Shown: positions 13,312 through 26,377, numbered from the stretch's first letter. The stretch is DNA of 64,000 nucleotides from Sitta carolinensis (GCA_032173965.1 CM063287.1:10049859-10113858); one strand, 5' to 3'. Program-made: numbers and translations. The notes: generated from the letters alone by a model not told the origin.

Positions 13312-15551
13312 AATTTGCGCAAAATTTCCTCCTCTTTGTTTGCAGCTTTCACCCTCCAAAACAGCTGAATACCACACAATAAATTTAGACTTTAGTTGGA
13401 GTACCTCATTCCTTTATATACTGGCCTAATTAATTTCTCTCTTTAGACTATGTCTCTTAACAATGTCTTCCCTAAATTCATGTTGCTTCTTTTGTTTTAT
13501 GCAAATGAAAGACATTTTTCATTAAGCAAATATTAGCTGTTGAAAGCAAGGAGTCGAGAAGGAAAAAGTGATTTGTTGAAGGGAATAACATAAATATTTT
13601 TGTCATGGATGTTTCTCTTGATTTTTATGTCATATTTGCTACTCCTTTACAGACCAGTATTTAAAACTCTCTTATTATTTGAACGGCTTCATGATTAATA
13701 TTAATTCCTTCCCTGTTTGTTCCACTGTTTTGAGAAACAGTTCTAGGGATTAAAAAGCCATTTGAAAATGCAGAAAAATACACCTAGAAATTATTCTATT
13801 GACACATCCTATTTTCACCAGAGTGGGTAGTGTGGGTTTGGGCTGATTCTCCTTTCTTTCCTTCCTTTTCTTTTGGAAATTGTTGTGAGAGAAAAAAAAT
13901 TTAAATTGTGTTTAATCTTGCTACCTAATCCCTATATGAAAATCATAATGTTGTGTTAGGGATACGATAATCACCATCAGTACTAGAAATTATGTTGAAT
14001 AATCAGCACCATATCATAAGTATTCACTAAAGGCACAAGAAGATGGGATAAGAAATTCTGACCCACCCACTGGGAGGAGGGCTGGAGGAAACATTTTGCT
14101 GTTTTATTGGATTCAACTTGGAAAGAAAATTGGCTTTTGGGTGTCAGGAGAAAGTCATGGGTGCTGACTCTTCCTTACAGAGTGAATGAAAAACAGTAAC
14201 AAGAGTATGGTTAAATTCCCCTTGCTTAAGAATCTCTTCGAGCATTGGTGGGAAGACATGATCTTGCAAGAGTACGGTGTCTCTTCCCTCTGCCCTGCAC
14301 TTCAGCAGTGAAGAAGCACCAAGACTGGCCTTGGTCAGAGCCTCCTTGCACTTGATAAATCTTGGAGTAGAAAAAAAACCATGGGAAAGCATCACAGCAT
14401 GAGCTATGAGACTTCAGTGAATATATTCGATCTGCTGCAGTACTGTCCAATCTTTAAGCACTGCTAAATTCCCAGAAAGTAATTAAAAACAATTAAAAAA
14501 TCATTACCTACATGATTTCTGTATCTCATACAAAAGAAAACAAGCCGTATTTAATGCACAGCAAAATGCATAAATGCTTGCAGATATAAGGAGAGAGACT
14601 TTTTTTCTAATTTAAAATATAATCAAGCTCCTTGAACTTTAAATTAATCTGTGTTCAACAAGTGCTCTCAGAATTTAGCACTGCTTTATGAGTTACATGC
14701 CTGCTTTGTAACAGGCATTTAGCTTAGCACTAGATTTTGAGTGGGTTAATAGATAATAAGCAAAGGAGAATCTCAAAGCCTCAAATTAAATGAAATAAAG
14801 GCTGTCTTCAGAGATCAAGGCAATTTGATTAGAATGAAAGGTATCTTTCATATAACACATCTGTGCCACAAAAGCTAAAATAACATAAAAAGAACCTATT
14901 TCCACTAAAGATATCTCTACTTCCTAAAGAATCACTGAATCCTTAGACAGCCTAGACAACTTTATTTCTCTCCCAGTTCATTTCTTCTTTTCAAATCCTG
15001 TGGGGTTCACTAGTTCAGTACAGCCAAGCACTTCTATATTTCCCTAATGGCTGGGTTCCCTGCATTAATATCCCAATGGGATATAGTGTTACTGAACTGC
15101 TTCTCCTGCACTTTACTGGTGGAAAAGAAAAATTACTCTATTTTCTGCTAAGGGAGAAGAAAGAACTTTAGGTATTTCAGTTACTAAACATCTGAAAATT
15201 TATTCTCATTGTCTGAGAAGTTGAAAGAGTTATCCATTTCTATCAGTTTTAAGGTGAGATTTCATCCCCTACATCCAGTAAATCAATTAGTCTTTTAAAG
15301 TGAGCCTTAGGCATCTAAATTTTGCCTACAATGCTTCTGAAAAGACCCAACTAGTTTACACTCTGAAAATTCTTCTCACTTTTTTTTTTCCTAAAATTAA
15401 AAAAAAAAACCCAAAACTTTCTTGATGCATCTTCACAGCTGTTCAGCTTTGAAAGGCTCTCTCTCAGTTCTCCATCAGGAACCATTAGCCAAACATTACT
15501 ATAGTTTGAGCTTCCAAAGTAGTCTGGTTTGGTAAATATTTGCAGGCAATG

Positions 15552-15577
15552 CCCAAACCAAACCAAACCAAACCAAC
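15552..15577. repeat. (AAACC)n pentanucleotide repeat
   Basis: Four to five uninterrupted AAACC units. On the minus strand it reads TTTGG. It sits about 160 bp before the first LTR. Confidence 0.9.
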
Positions 15578-15734
15578 AGGGATTGGGATGTCTATGAATT
15601 CTAGTTGCACTCCAGGGTAATTTTTAGCTTCAAGTGTTGATACCCAGTATACACAGAACCCGTGCTTGGAGCACTTGATCACAACAAAACATTGAGCTGA
15701 GAATCAGCCGTACTGTATTTTCCACCATTTGGAG

Positions 15735-16100
15735 TGTGCTGATTTTTTCTGGGGTAGAGTTCATTTTCTTAACAGTTACTGCTCTAGGCTGTGCTTTGGA
15801 TCTATGCTGAACATAGTGGTGATAGTTCAGAGACGGTTTTGTTACTGCTGAGCAGGGCTTGCACAGAGCCAAGGCCTTTTCTGCTTCTCAACCTTCAGTG
15901 ATGAGGCTGAGGGGCACAAGGAATTGGGAGAGGACAGAGCTGGAACAGCTGACTCAAGAGATATTCTATATCATATGGTGCTGTGCTCAGCATATAAAGC
16001 TTGGTAAAGAAAAAGGATAAGGGGATATTCATAGTGATGGTGTTCCCAAGCAGCTATGGAATTCCGTACTTCAAACTTTGTAGCCCTTTTTTTGCCTTCT
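15735..16100 (+). mobile_element. Endogenous retrovirus LTR, 3'-truncated or diverged
   Basis: The block starts with a plausible LTR terminus TGTGCTG at 15735. It continues with GGGGTAGAGTTCATTTTCTT, GTTACTGCTGAGCAG and ACAGAGCCAAGGCCTTTTCT, then a TATAAA at 15993-15998 preceded by TGCTCAGCA. From memory these phrases, in this order, belong to an LTR family common in songbird genomes. The TATA box orients it on plus. Similarity fades after about 16050: the usual U5 and the CA end are not visible, so the copy is truncated or strongly decayed and I cannot identify target-site duplications. No gag, pol or env sequence adjoins it. The right edge is approximate. The family name needs a repeat-library match. 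Confidence 0.8.
15993..15998 (+). promoter_or_regulatory. LTR TATA box
   Basis: TATAAA in the expected place of the U3 region of the first LTR. Whether this decayed promoter still works cannot be told from sequence. Confidence 0.55.
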
Positions 16101-16961
16101 CTCTTCCAAGTTGTCACATGTGGAAATTACTCTAGTGGAAATGCATAGCACAATAGAGCTGAAGGGGACTACCTGCACAGAGGGTTTAAATCTGTACGTA
16201 TTCCACCTATACAGATGGGTTTTATTAATACATGTCTTTTTGTTCAATTTTTCAGCTGGATTACTTTATAATAAATTAAACCTCCAATGTTCCTTTATGT
16301 GGAATTATTTCTCCTGTCATGCTTCCAGTAGTTGTTGTACTTAAATAGGAATTTAATGAAAGGAAATACACAGCAAGCCTGCCATAAACTCTTTCTCTGT
16401 AAGGAGGCCCAGGTTTCTGATGACTGCTTCTATCTCAGAACATCCTTAAGATCAACTGTACTGACCATCCATCACAGCAATCCTCTGAAACACCTCTGAA
16501 AGTCCAGTTCTCCATTAGTCTGTAGAGTAATAAAATGAAGTAGAAAAAGGACTGAACTATCAACTGCAATCTAGGACTCAGAGCAATGTAAACATTTTAT
16601 TATATCAGACAATAAGAGCTATATAGAAAGGATAAACCAAAAAAGGAAGAGGTAACTAATTATAAACTTTTTTTAGTACATATATTTTATATATTAATTT
16701 GTATACATATATAAATTAAAGTAAATCCTAGTGTATGGACTAAACCCATGCATTTTTGAATACACAAAGTTTTACTTATAAGGACTTCAGTACTGCTGAT
16801 TAGCTGTATCTCTCTTTAGCAGATCTGCTAGAAACCTCTGACACAGCAGGCTCATATCTTTACTTGCCTCTGCAATCTCTCATGAGCTTAAAAGCAACTG
16901 ATGCCAACAATACAGCATTCAAATACACTGCTGACTAAAAGACTCCTCCTTACAAAGCAGG
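16101..16961. other. Spacer between the two LTRs
   Basis: AT-rich DNA with no recognisable gene. It includes an imperfect AT hairpin (arms TTTATATAT at 16686-16694 and ATATATAAA at 16707-16715). The first 200 bases may include unrecognised decayed remains of the first LTR. The second LTR begins at 16962. Confidence 0.5.
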
Positions 16962-17671
16962 TGTCTTGGGGTTGCAGTGCAAGATGTATCCAGATGTATT
17001 CTATCCCCATCTGTTAAAACCAGGTGGAGCAGTGTTCTTTATCTCTTCCACGACCCATCCCTCATAACTCCAGGGTGGGGGATATCCTCTGGTAATGGGC
17101 CAGCTGTTAAAAACCAGGTGGGGCAGTTTTCTTTATCTCTTCCATGACCCATCCTCCCTCCAGGGGGGTTCCTTCTGCTAATGGGCCATTGAGTCTCCTT
17201 TCATGACTCAAATTTACATCATCCCATTGAGAGATGCTCCATCCGGGGGGAGGAGCCAAGTGTTCCTACCTGGATAAAAATCTGACATTTGGAACACCAA
17301 GGCAGCCTTTCCCACTGGCTTTCCAGAGGAAGACCAGACCTACAGCTCCACTGGACCTTCAGAAGAAAACTACACCTTTCTACAGGATCATTGCTTCAAC
17401 AGAACCACATCTGCCACTGCAGGAGGGCTGCAGCCACCATTTAATGGGACTGCTGGGTCCCACTGGGTGTCAGGTTGGATTCTGACTCTGTCAGTGGGGT
17501 TTTTGTATTACTGCCTTTTTATTTTAATTTTCCTATTACAAAGCTGTTATTCCTTATCTTTGCCTGTGAGCCCTTTAATTATAATAATTCAAAGGGAGAG
17601 GGCTTACATTTCCCATTTCAAGAGAGGCTCCTGCCTTCCTTAGCAGACACCTATCTTTTCAAATCAAAACA
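16962..17671 (+). mobile_element. Near-complete solo LTR of an endogenous retrovirus
   Basis: The element starts TGTCTTGGGG and ends ATCAAAACA, giving TG...CA termini and a length of 710 bp. Recognisable internal phrases are CTTTATCTCTTCC, ACCCATCC, a TATA-like GGATAAAAA at 17272-17280, CACTGCAGGAGGGCTGCAGC, GGTGTCAGGTTG, AATTATAATAATTC and GGCTCCTGCCTTCCTTAGCA. I know this order from an LTR family frequent in passerine genomes. Flanks carry a candidate 5-bp target duplication, GCAGG (16957-16961) and GCAGA (17672-17676), with one mismatch. There is no internal retroviral sequence on either side, so it is a solo LTR left by recombination. A tandem duplication inside U3 is listed separately. 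The open frames inside it (83 and 74 codons) are not retroviral genes. Confidence 0.87.
17011..17187 (+). repeat. Tandem duplication inside the LTR U3 region
   Basis: Copy 1 (17011-17103) and copy 2 (17104-17187) both start CTGTTAAAA, continue CCAGGTGG then CTTTATCTCTTCC and ACCCATCC, and end TAATGGGCCA. Duplicated U3 blocks are a common way in which LTR enhancers are built. This one may be a fixed trait of the family and not private to this copy. Confidence 0.85.
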
Positions 17672-19540
17672 GCAGAGCAAGGAAAAATTGAGTCAGTAAG
17701 AAGCATTCAAATGGAAACAGTTCTCAAACAGAAGACAGAAGGAACAAAGTCTGACCCTGCAGTTAGGAAGGGAAGATTTTTGTAGCAGAAAGACTTCCTA
17801 AAGCCTGCAGCTCCTAACGCCCCAGCACCCCTTCCTGTGCATTTAGTGCATGGCTCAGTTACTCCACATGGTCCTGGGTAAGAACAGCACGGCTCTGGAG
17901 GGACTGTGGAGACACACGGCTGATTGAGAGCAGTTGTTTGACAGCTGGATCAGGTCCCAGCAATCATGAAACTTTTACGCTCTCTGCTCCTGCAGAGTTC
18001 ACAGCACATTTACACTCTGTATATTCAGCCACCACAGGTCATAAACCAACATACTATGGCAACTTTAGGATCCCCAAGGCAGGCAGACTACAATACACCA
18101 TTGGAAGACAACAGAAAGAAAACCCAAACACAAAAGTATCACCAACATTCTAAAACAATACAGGAAGGAGTGACTTGGTGTGTCTGCTAGGACACATTTC
18201 ACAGACCATATTAGGTTTATTGCTTAGCAGTGGTTCATTCTAAGCAATCCGTGCTAATTTCAAATGAGGTATTTCTGACTCTAACATTTTCTCAAGAACT
18301 AATTTTAACTTAGTCAATTTTTCGGCCTTTAACATTTTCTTAGTTACAACAGACCCGGAATTAAGTTAATTTTTGAGAATAACTCACAATTCCTCATGAT
18401 GGACTATCTCTAAAAATGAGATAAGTAAAAATAAGGAGGGGGATTTCATATAATCCATGTCATTCAAATAAACTAAATAATTAATATAATAAAAGATACA
18501 TCTGACTCCCATGGAAGGATTTACTATCTGCCTTGCAGTTTACATCCCTTAATAAAAGAAAATTTTGTAGACTATTTTAAAATTCCTGAGGATTTCACAG
18601 TAGCTGATGCAAACACAGGATAATTTAGAGATTAATGGACGAACCATGCTGTAAGTCAAATAGGTGAACAATTTTTGAAAAGGAGGACCTTGCCATTATC
18701 CTTCCAAAAGACAGGATAAATACATTCCATATTTTACCAGACTTATCAGAATCATATGAAATATTGAAATCCTCTGGGAAACATCTATTTTCTGGCCAGC
18801 TCTATTCTTAACCTATAATTTTTCTAAGAAGTTGAAATCGTATTGTAGGCCTGCTTATATTTCCTAGATTATTTCTTTCGATAAAAATTTTGGATTTGTT
18901 TTACAGATACTCGAGTAACTGGATCTACTTATTTTGAATGGTTGACATACACTTTACACTTCCCCCTTCCCCATCTTCTTGAATGTTTTACAGAAACTTG
19001 TTGTATTCAGGAAGAACAAGCATACATTTTGTAAATATTCTTATTAAATGTCATCTACACATTTCCTAAAAGAATATGTTAAAAATACATTATTTGCAAT
19101 GCATTTTTACATTTACAAAAATACATTACTGTCTAATGTCTACATTATTTTACACAACAGAGTGGTTTTAGCATTGCCAGAGATGAATGTAAGATTCCCC
19201 ACACCACCCACAGAAACGTGACTCAGTACAATTACAGTGACACCACTGGTAGTAGAAGATATACACTTGCCTTGCCTCTCTAATTACTGGGTTGCAGAAA
19301 TATGACTGCAAGCACTGCTGCCAGTTGGTGCCATTATGGCAAAAATACATCATCAGAATGTGGACAACTGGCCTCACATGGCTTATTTCATATACAATGG
19401 GGAATAGCCATCATTAATGGCAACTTGTATTAATTTAGTCTAGATTTGAATTTGTTACATTAAAAAGTAATAACGTCGGTGTAGTCTGACATCTGTAAAA
19501 TGTATATTCCTCCCTAACGAATGAGCAGGCTGAAAATCAA
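17672..19540. other. Unique AT-rich non-coding DNA
   Basis: No gene recognised. Frames of 71 and 74 codons overlap each other on plus at 17938-18190 in different registers, which argues against either being real. Nothing else of note. Confidence 0.6.
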
Positions 19541-19600
19541 CATTCTATGATTAATGCTAGACTAGAAGAAGGTTGGATGTTTTCAGGTCTTCTTTCCAAC
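19541..19600 (+). mobile_element. Possible CR1 LINE 3'-end scrap
   Basis: CATTCTATGATT (19541-19552) resembles the 3' tail motif of avian CR1 elements. TTTCAGGTCTTCTTTCCAAC (19581-19600) resembles the AAGGTC..TTCCAAC phrase that normally precedes that tail. The two parts are in the wrong order for a simple intact end, and the match is short. It could be a rearranged remnant or chance. Confidence 0.25.
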
Positions 19601-22600
19601 ATTTTTCTTGCTTAGTGTACATGCCCATGCAGCAATTACCGTCTCTATGAAAGCACATTCCTGGCTTTGTAAGAATTTTTCCACCACTTTAGTTTCTCTA
19701 CATGAAGCAAGAGTCTGTGATTTACAGGCTAGGTCTACAACACAGCCTCACTAGCTTTTGGAGGAATATTCCTGTCTTTGAGTCCCATGTTGTTATTCCC
19801 CATGCCTGAGATGATAATTTCAAAACTCCCTCCAAACCATCAAGTGTCCACATTCCTTATCAGACTCCAGTATCTCTGTGCTGTGAGACATCATCTGAAG
19901 GAATTCCCTAATCTGCAGGACACCCTACAAGTGTGTCTTTCAGCTGGATGTGTATTCAGACCTATGGTTCTATGAATCTCTTAATAACCAAGAAATGGGT
20001 TAGGCAAGTCTGCATGGCTGAGAATTGATAGGAAGGATTTACCAGTTGAAAAACAACTAAAATTCAATTCTCTGGCTACAGAAACTAGAAAAATTAATTA
20101 AAAAATTATTTAATAAATAAATTGCTTTAGCTTGTTAGTAATATTGAAGGAGAGAGCTCACTGGCATTCTTAATTGAACAGAGCAGAGTCACATATAAAA
20201 GGAAAATCGCCCCTTACAACCAGTACCCTTATGAACAGTCCTCAGTCCCAGACTCAAGAATAACTCCTTGCAAGCCCACAGAACAAATGCAAAGAAAGAC
20301 TTCAAAAATCATTGCAAAAATTATAACAGAATAAACTGTTTAAAATATCTTTTCTCCTCTCCTTCTCAACAGAGAAATGGGCATTTTATTCTACCAACCA
20401 CTGCTCACAAATATAAACTGTGGGACCATTTAAAATTTACAAATGTGCTCTCTTCTCAGTCCTGCAATTCAATGTGCTTCCCCTTTCCTAGTTTAATCCA
20501 GCAAAATCTCTCATACATTTTTTCATGTTTTCAGAGGTTGCACAGATTTCAGTTTCCTGCCTGCTTCTCTGATGCATGTGGAGAATAAGACAGCTTTTGA
20601 TTAAGGCCAATTGTAGTGTGAAGCCTGACCTGCAGGGCCACCCCAGCAGATACATCACTCACACATTGTGCCACAGCAGTAATGCTTCCATATATGTACA
20701 ACTTTTATGAAGCTCTGTTTTGTAACGGTATTGGACATAGTAAATATTTGGAGACAAAAATTAGAAGTAGCTGCAGCTGACTATAAATACACATTTCTGA
20801 ATCATGCGACGCACATCCAAGAAGGAATGACACACGCGGTGTTTGGAGCTGTGCGATGGCAGAGTTCCCAGGCAGGGCTGAGTATTGGGTGGGATGTGTG
20901 TGAAATTCTCACCTCCCACCATCCTGTCTTACACATTCACTCCAAGCCCTACAGGAAAGCAAGAGTCTAAGTCTGGCAATAGTGAAACCATCAGAGCACA
21001 TACCAGTCCCTAAACATTTCCCAGGACAGAGGATTAACAAATAGAAAAGCCATAACACCAAATAAGATCTCTCGGGTTCTGTAAAAAATCTAACATTGGG
21101 AAGATCTGTATCTGCAACAATTTCCTTACTCCAGCAAAAACTTCGTAATCTTACAAGTGATGTAAGCTTAAATAAAACAGTTACTACAATGTTGAAGGAT
21201 GGAAGGGGGGAAAAGAAATAAAGAATCTTGCTCTTGTTATGCACAAGGTAGCCTGTATTTACTTGCATACAAAACAAATCAGCATTCCAAAAATGAAGGT
21301 ATTTGCTCGTCTTTCAGTCCAGGTCTTTTTGAAAATGAGATAAGAGTGTGGTACCTCAGGGCACTTCTGAGAGACAGAGTTGCACTGGAGTTCCCCTTCC
21401 CTGGGATGGTGAAGAGTATTGAGTCCTTTTCTATGGGATACCACTAAACTAATTTCATTTTTCTCTTCCCCTTCTTGGTCTTTACTTGTTTACAGAGTCG
21501 AGGAGTACCTCAGTCATTCATCCATCCTGTCCCTTCCAGTATAATCCATGGAGGTTCTATTCAGTCCCATAGGAGATGAATTTGGTGAGGCTGCCCAGCT
21601 GTGAGGATACAGATAATAATCCTCACTACTCATATTGCCTACTGCAAGAATTTCAGGGAAGCAGGAGTTTCTTCAATAGTAATGAATGCAAATACATGTG
21701 AGTAGCATTCGGCTTTGTGTTTTCTTTGTAATATAAACTCAACACTGTGTCTCTTTAAATGCCTCTCTGTGAGATGGCACAAAGTCCCTAACTTCTATGT
21801 TAAAAGAGATAACCGGTGTCCTAATAAAAAATTAGCATATGAATACTTAGATGGTAAGAGATTAACATAAAAATGAATTGCAAAAATCTGGATTGCAAAA
21901 AAAATTTGCATTGTGCTGTCAAATCTCCAGTTTACATTAAAATGTAATCCTAAAATGAAAACAGCACACAGCATCATTGTACGTCAACTTTCTTTTTACT
22001 CTGCAGTGTAGGAACAGTGTCCAGACTCTGGGGATAGAGAGTTAGAAGTTCACACACCATGCATTTAATTCAAACTGCTGGGAGAAATTGGTGTTTTTCT
22101 TCTTTTGCAAAAGCAAACAGAAGTGAAGAATAAAAGAAAGGGATTACCCTGTCATAGCAAGATAACTTATTCACTTCCTATAACACTTTAATGTGCAAAT
22201 CAATCCTCATGCTGTTCTTTGCCAGTTTCCACCATGTTAGTCACCCTGGAACAGCTGGGAGCTCTCCTGCTGCTCCACCTGGCATTGGCTTAGGATCAAA
22301 TGGGGTCATCTGTCAAATAATATATGAGAAATAAATGGATGGAGGTCCTCCAAGAGGTGGTACCACTTGCTAGTTGTGTAGGTAAATTAAAATGAATCAA
22401 TCTAAGGCTCATTAGTTTGTTAATTAAAGATTATTAATAAATAGTCTATGCACTAAAGATAATTTAAATTTTTTTCTAGATGCCTGCTCCAAATCTCATA
22501 AAAGGCAGAATTTTAGGAATAAAACTGTTTGTTTTCAGGTGGTTGAAAATCTCTGAGGTAATTCTGGTTTAAGAGTTCTTTCTATACATTGCACATTTCA

Positions 22601-25600
22601 TCTAAACCAAAATAGTTTTGAATTTTAAATTATTTCTAGGGAAGATTTTTTCTTTCTTCACCATTGAATTTTCAAACACCACTTGGGTTTTCAGAATAAT
22701 TTCAGAGCTTTTTTGTCTCTCTCAGAAATCTTATCTGTTCTCTAAAGAGAGACATGCCCATACCTATAACAAAGCCTCAATGCAAAGCACAAGTTGCCCT
22801 ATTCCAAGCATCTTTTAAACTTTTGCTCCATCCTGAATCAATTGGATAACTCTCCTGATTTATCAGGAGCCCTTTTTTACTGTTCTGGTGCTTTTCATGA
22901 AAGTGTTCTCTTCCCCAAAGCAAATAGCCACTCACCATCAATGAAATTCTGGGATATTCATGTGGGAGTCCTGGACACAGTGAACCAAGTGCAATTCAGT
23001 ACGTGTGCACTGATGACAAACATTTTGCTCCAATATTCCAGCTCTATCAGCTAGGGTCTTTTCCAAAATTGTAAATATATGCCCAGTATTATTTCAATGA
23101 TTTATCACAGTAATCTGGACATCCTAGTGCATGTCTCAGCTAGAACACCAATTTTGTCATGCTGAACACTAATTTGTTTAGAAATTCTGTCATGCTTAAT
23201 CAAATTAAGCACCGTATCAACTAACCTCACTGAATTCAATGACTCACCCACTTCTCCTGTGGGAAAAAATCAAAGCAACTTCCCATGTCACATAATTCCT
23301 TAGCAGCTTTGAAGGCTACTTGCATTTTTAAAGCAGAATAAATTTAGATTCTTCAAAAGATCTGCACAGATACTCAATCTTTATGTATGATCTACATGTG
23401 TAATCTATCTTTAGGGCTAATTTAATAGCCTTTTGATTGAAATAATGAACTATTTACTGTAATTATTCATTTAGCATTGTTTTAAGTGTAATAAGTCTGG
23501 CAAAATCATGAAAATCATGGTGTGTAAAATAGTCACTAGAAGAATTAATGTCCAGAGTAGAGTGTTTCACAGAACTGATACAAACATCTGTGATTCAAGA
23601 TTATATGATAGCCTTCTGTGCCAGCAGTGAGCACCCCTAACTTATTCCACAGATTTACTCTAGCTGGGTGCTGAAGGAATTCCAAAACTTCCCCAAGAAA
23701 AGTTTTAACACCATACAGAACACAAGCAAACACTACATGACATGAAGGCCATACTTATAGTCAGAACAGGCATGTGTGCCATAATTGTTCATCTCCACAG
23801 GCAAAAAATAAGCAAATGTTGATGGCCTTGTTGGTAAAGCTTCCTCATAAATCTCACTTTATTCTTTTTTGTGTGACAAACATTTCTGTAAGAAACAGCT
23901 GGATAATAGGAAAAAGGTTAATATTCAGCTTCCTAGTTTTGCATATATTTTATGATAGCACAGCAAGAAAAAATGCCACATGCATTTGCTTTATCAAAGT
24001 CACATAAACACAAGATGGGTGTGTTTGCATAGGTTTGACTTGACTGCTTGTGAGCATTATGGTTCAGTAGAGACTAAAATAGAATTAAGCCTAGGAGCTG
24101 CCAGTTCTCAGTGCCCCTACTCCCCATGATATACACAGGGCTAAGGTAAGATTTTCCCTTATCAAGTACATTTCACTTTTGCTTCAGAATTCTTATCTCT
24201 ATAAATCTAAAGTAATCCAAATGTAGGAATTTATTATACAATTGTTTCAGCTTACAATGCAATGGCTGGTCTTTTTTTTTTTTTGTCCTTTACAGAAGCA
24301 GCAGTGGAAATTCAGTCACCTAACACAATTAGCCTTGGGAAACAGGCAATGAGAAGTGGTCCTTTCATCATTAGGTCATCAATTAGGTTCTAATTTGGCT
24401 TGATACTCTGGATTACACGTTCACTGCAACATTACTGCAATTGGTTTTGTTTGACAAGTCAGCTGCAAAGCTCTTGGGGGTTACCTGCAGGTCCTGACCT
24501 TGCATACATTGCAGTAAATTAAATATGTTGTGTGAAAAAGCTGGGAACAAATAAGGAAAGTCCAAACAGCAAAGCTGTAAGGCCATCTCTCTCTATGTCT
24601 CTCTGAAGATCCAGAAGAAGAGAGTGTAGAAAAAAGTGCTTTTAAATCACTTACAGATGTCTGTCAGTATATAATGGGTTTTATATTTCTGATAATACTC
24701 TTAAGGGCAGCGGATGGAAGAAGCTCTACTAATATCCTGAGAAGTAACTCTACTAGTATTCTGAGCATCCTCATCAGGATTTAAACTACAGGATCCTGAA
24801 GAAACATAAAACTATATTCATGGTGAGGAAAAAACTGTTCTAAAGAAACTATAGCAGCAGTTTTGCTGACAAGGTAAAGTCACAATACTTTAGATCATTT
24901 TATCTCTCAATGCATTGTTGTCTGCTGCAAGCCCTACATATCCTGTCACAGATAACAGAAACTAGGAAAAAATGAAATAAGGATGAGGAAGTAAATTAAA
25001 TAACACAGTAAACTTGCTGATAATGGGATCTGCTGTGACTGTGAGATAACTTCCTAAAGAAAGTCACAATGACCTAGTTATTCAAAGAATGGAAAGCAGA
25101 TGACCCTTGAAAATAGGACCATCTTTCTTCAAGAAGAGTATGCTGGGCTGCCCGGTATTTCTTAATCCTGAACATGACATCTGCAAAGCCAATTGGACTA
25201 TTTTTTGTCTTTATCTTTTCCAACTAACACCTTTTCTGTCATTGAAAAATGGTGAGATTGCAGATCTCTTCAAAAAGTTGCTTGAGAATTTCTGAGAAAA
25301 CCATTGCTCTCCAATGTGATAAAGCAGTTTCAGAGATAAAATATCATTCAGGAAATATTTCTTATTAAGATCAGCTTTAAAATTTGAGAACTACAAAATC
25401 TCTATCTTTTCTCTTGTGGCTTATTCAGCAGAATGTTTATTATTAATTCTCTAGTACTTATGGGCAAGAAAATGTCTTCTGAACTCAAAATGCTTCAAAG
25501 AGAAACACATCTATAAATGTATATCTTCCTACTACTGATTTTTCTCTTCCTTAAAGAACAGGCAAGTTGCTTGAGATTTTAATTATGTTTCCCAAATACG

Positions 25601-26377
25601 TCAAATCTCTACCATCATTATTTTTCCACCATGCTTTGTAGGCAGTAGAAAATGGAAGTGGGCAAAGTAAAGGAGGACTTAATTTTTCAAAATACAGTAA
25701 ACTAAATTTTACTCATAGAAAATTTGGGGGTTTCAGCATGTAACATCTTTAAATGTTGGAGAGATTCTAGTATAATAAAAGCACGAAAGTTTGCTTGACA
25801 TGTTATTTCACGTTCCTCCCATCTGTTACTAAAATGTTGTTGTACTGATATTTTTTCCCACATTTTTACTAAAGACTATTTACAATATTTGACTTTATTG
25901 TTACAAAATACTGTTCAATACTCCTTCCAAATTAAAAAAAATTAAAGTTAAAATATTCAGACAACTATTTTAAAATATTTTTTAAATACATATTTTAATT
26001 ACATTTATATTTAATGTTTGCACTGATCTCTTTGTTACTGTCGGTATCCTTACCCAGCAGATCTTTTAAGTAGGATTTTTCCTTTAAAAAGAGTTAAAAT
26101 ATATCTGCCAAAATAACAGGAGAAATATTTGGACTCTGTTTTATGAAAATTACCTAAGAATCTTTGATGAATGTATCTTTTCTTTGTTTATTCCAGCAGA
26201 TAAAAGAAAATCCTCTAAGTGAAAGTGGGAAGCTACAAGAAGCTGCCAGAAAATAAAGATTTCAGCATTTACTATTATTATTGTTTTTTTCAGTGCTTGG
26301 TGTCTATCCTGCTGAATACACCCACATTTTACAGCTCCAAACTTCAGCTGTTTGAAAGGGCAGGATTATGGGACAGT
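19601..26377. other. Unique AT-rich non-coding DNA
   Basis: No gene recognised. The longest frames (20268-20588 plus, 106 codons; 20909-21277 minus, 122 codons) have no family resemblance. Minor structures are a 7-bp-arm hairpin GCTTAAT/ATTAAGC at 23194-23210, a 13-T run at 24272-24284, and a 24-bp imperfect tandem pair (CTCTACTA.TAT.CTGAG) at 24724-24771. ATTA-rich sequence at 24300-24430 resembles a conserved non-coding element in texture only. A 19-codon hydrophobic frame at 22234-22293 is discussed as a finding. Confidence 0.55.

Larger units (their letters stand above)
11844..15551. other. Unique AT-rich non-coding DNA
   Basis: No gene recognised; all frames are under 85 codons. It contains two compound TA/CA microsatellites (listed separately), a perfect 8-bp-arm palindrome at 15068-15084 and a 7-bp-arm hairpin near 14698-14720. 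The stretch 14640-14830 is rich in ATTA/TAAT words and looks like the kind of sequence often found in conserved non-coding elements, but conservation cannot be judged from one genome. Confidence 0.55.

Noticed and set aside
16141..16180. GAGCTGAAGGGGACTACCTG resembling a reversed CR1 tail region
   Set aside because: Too short and lacks the ATAGAATCATAGAAT tail; it also falls in possible decayed LTR sequence.
19168..19377. Cys/His/Trp-rich 69-codon minus frame that looks zinc-finger-like
   Set aside because: The Cys and His spacing fits no zinc-binding pattern, and there is no splice context.
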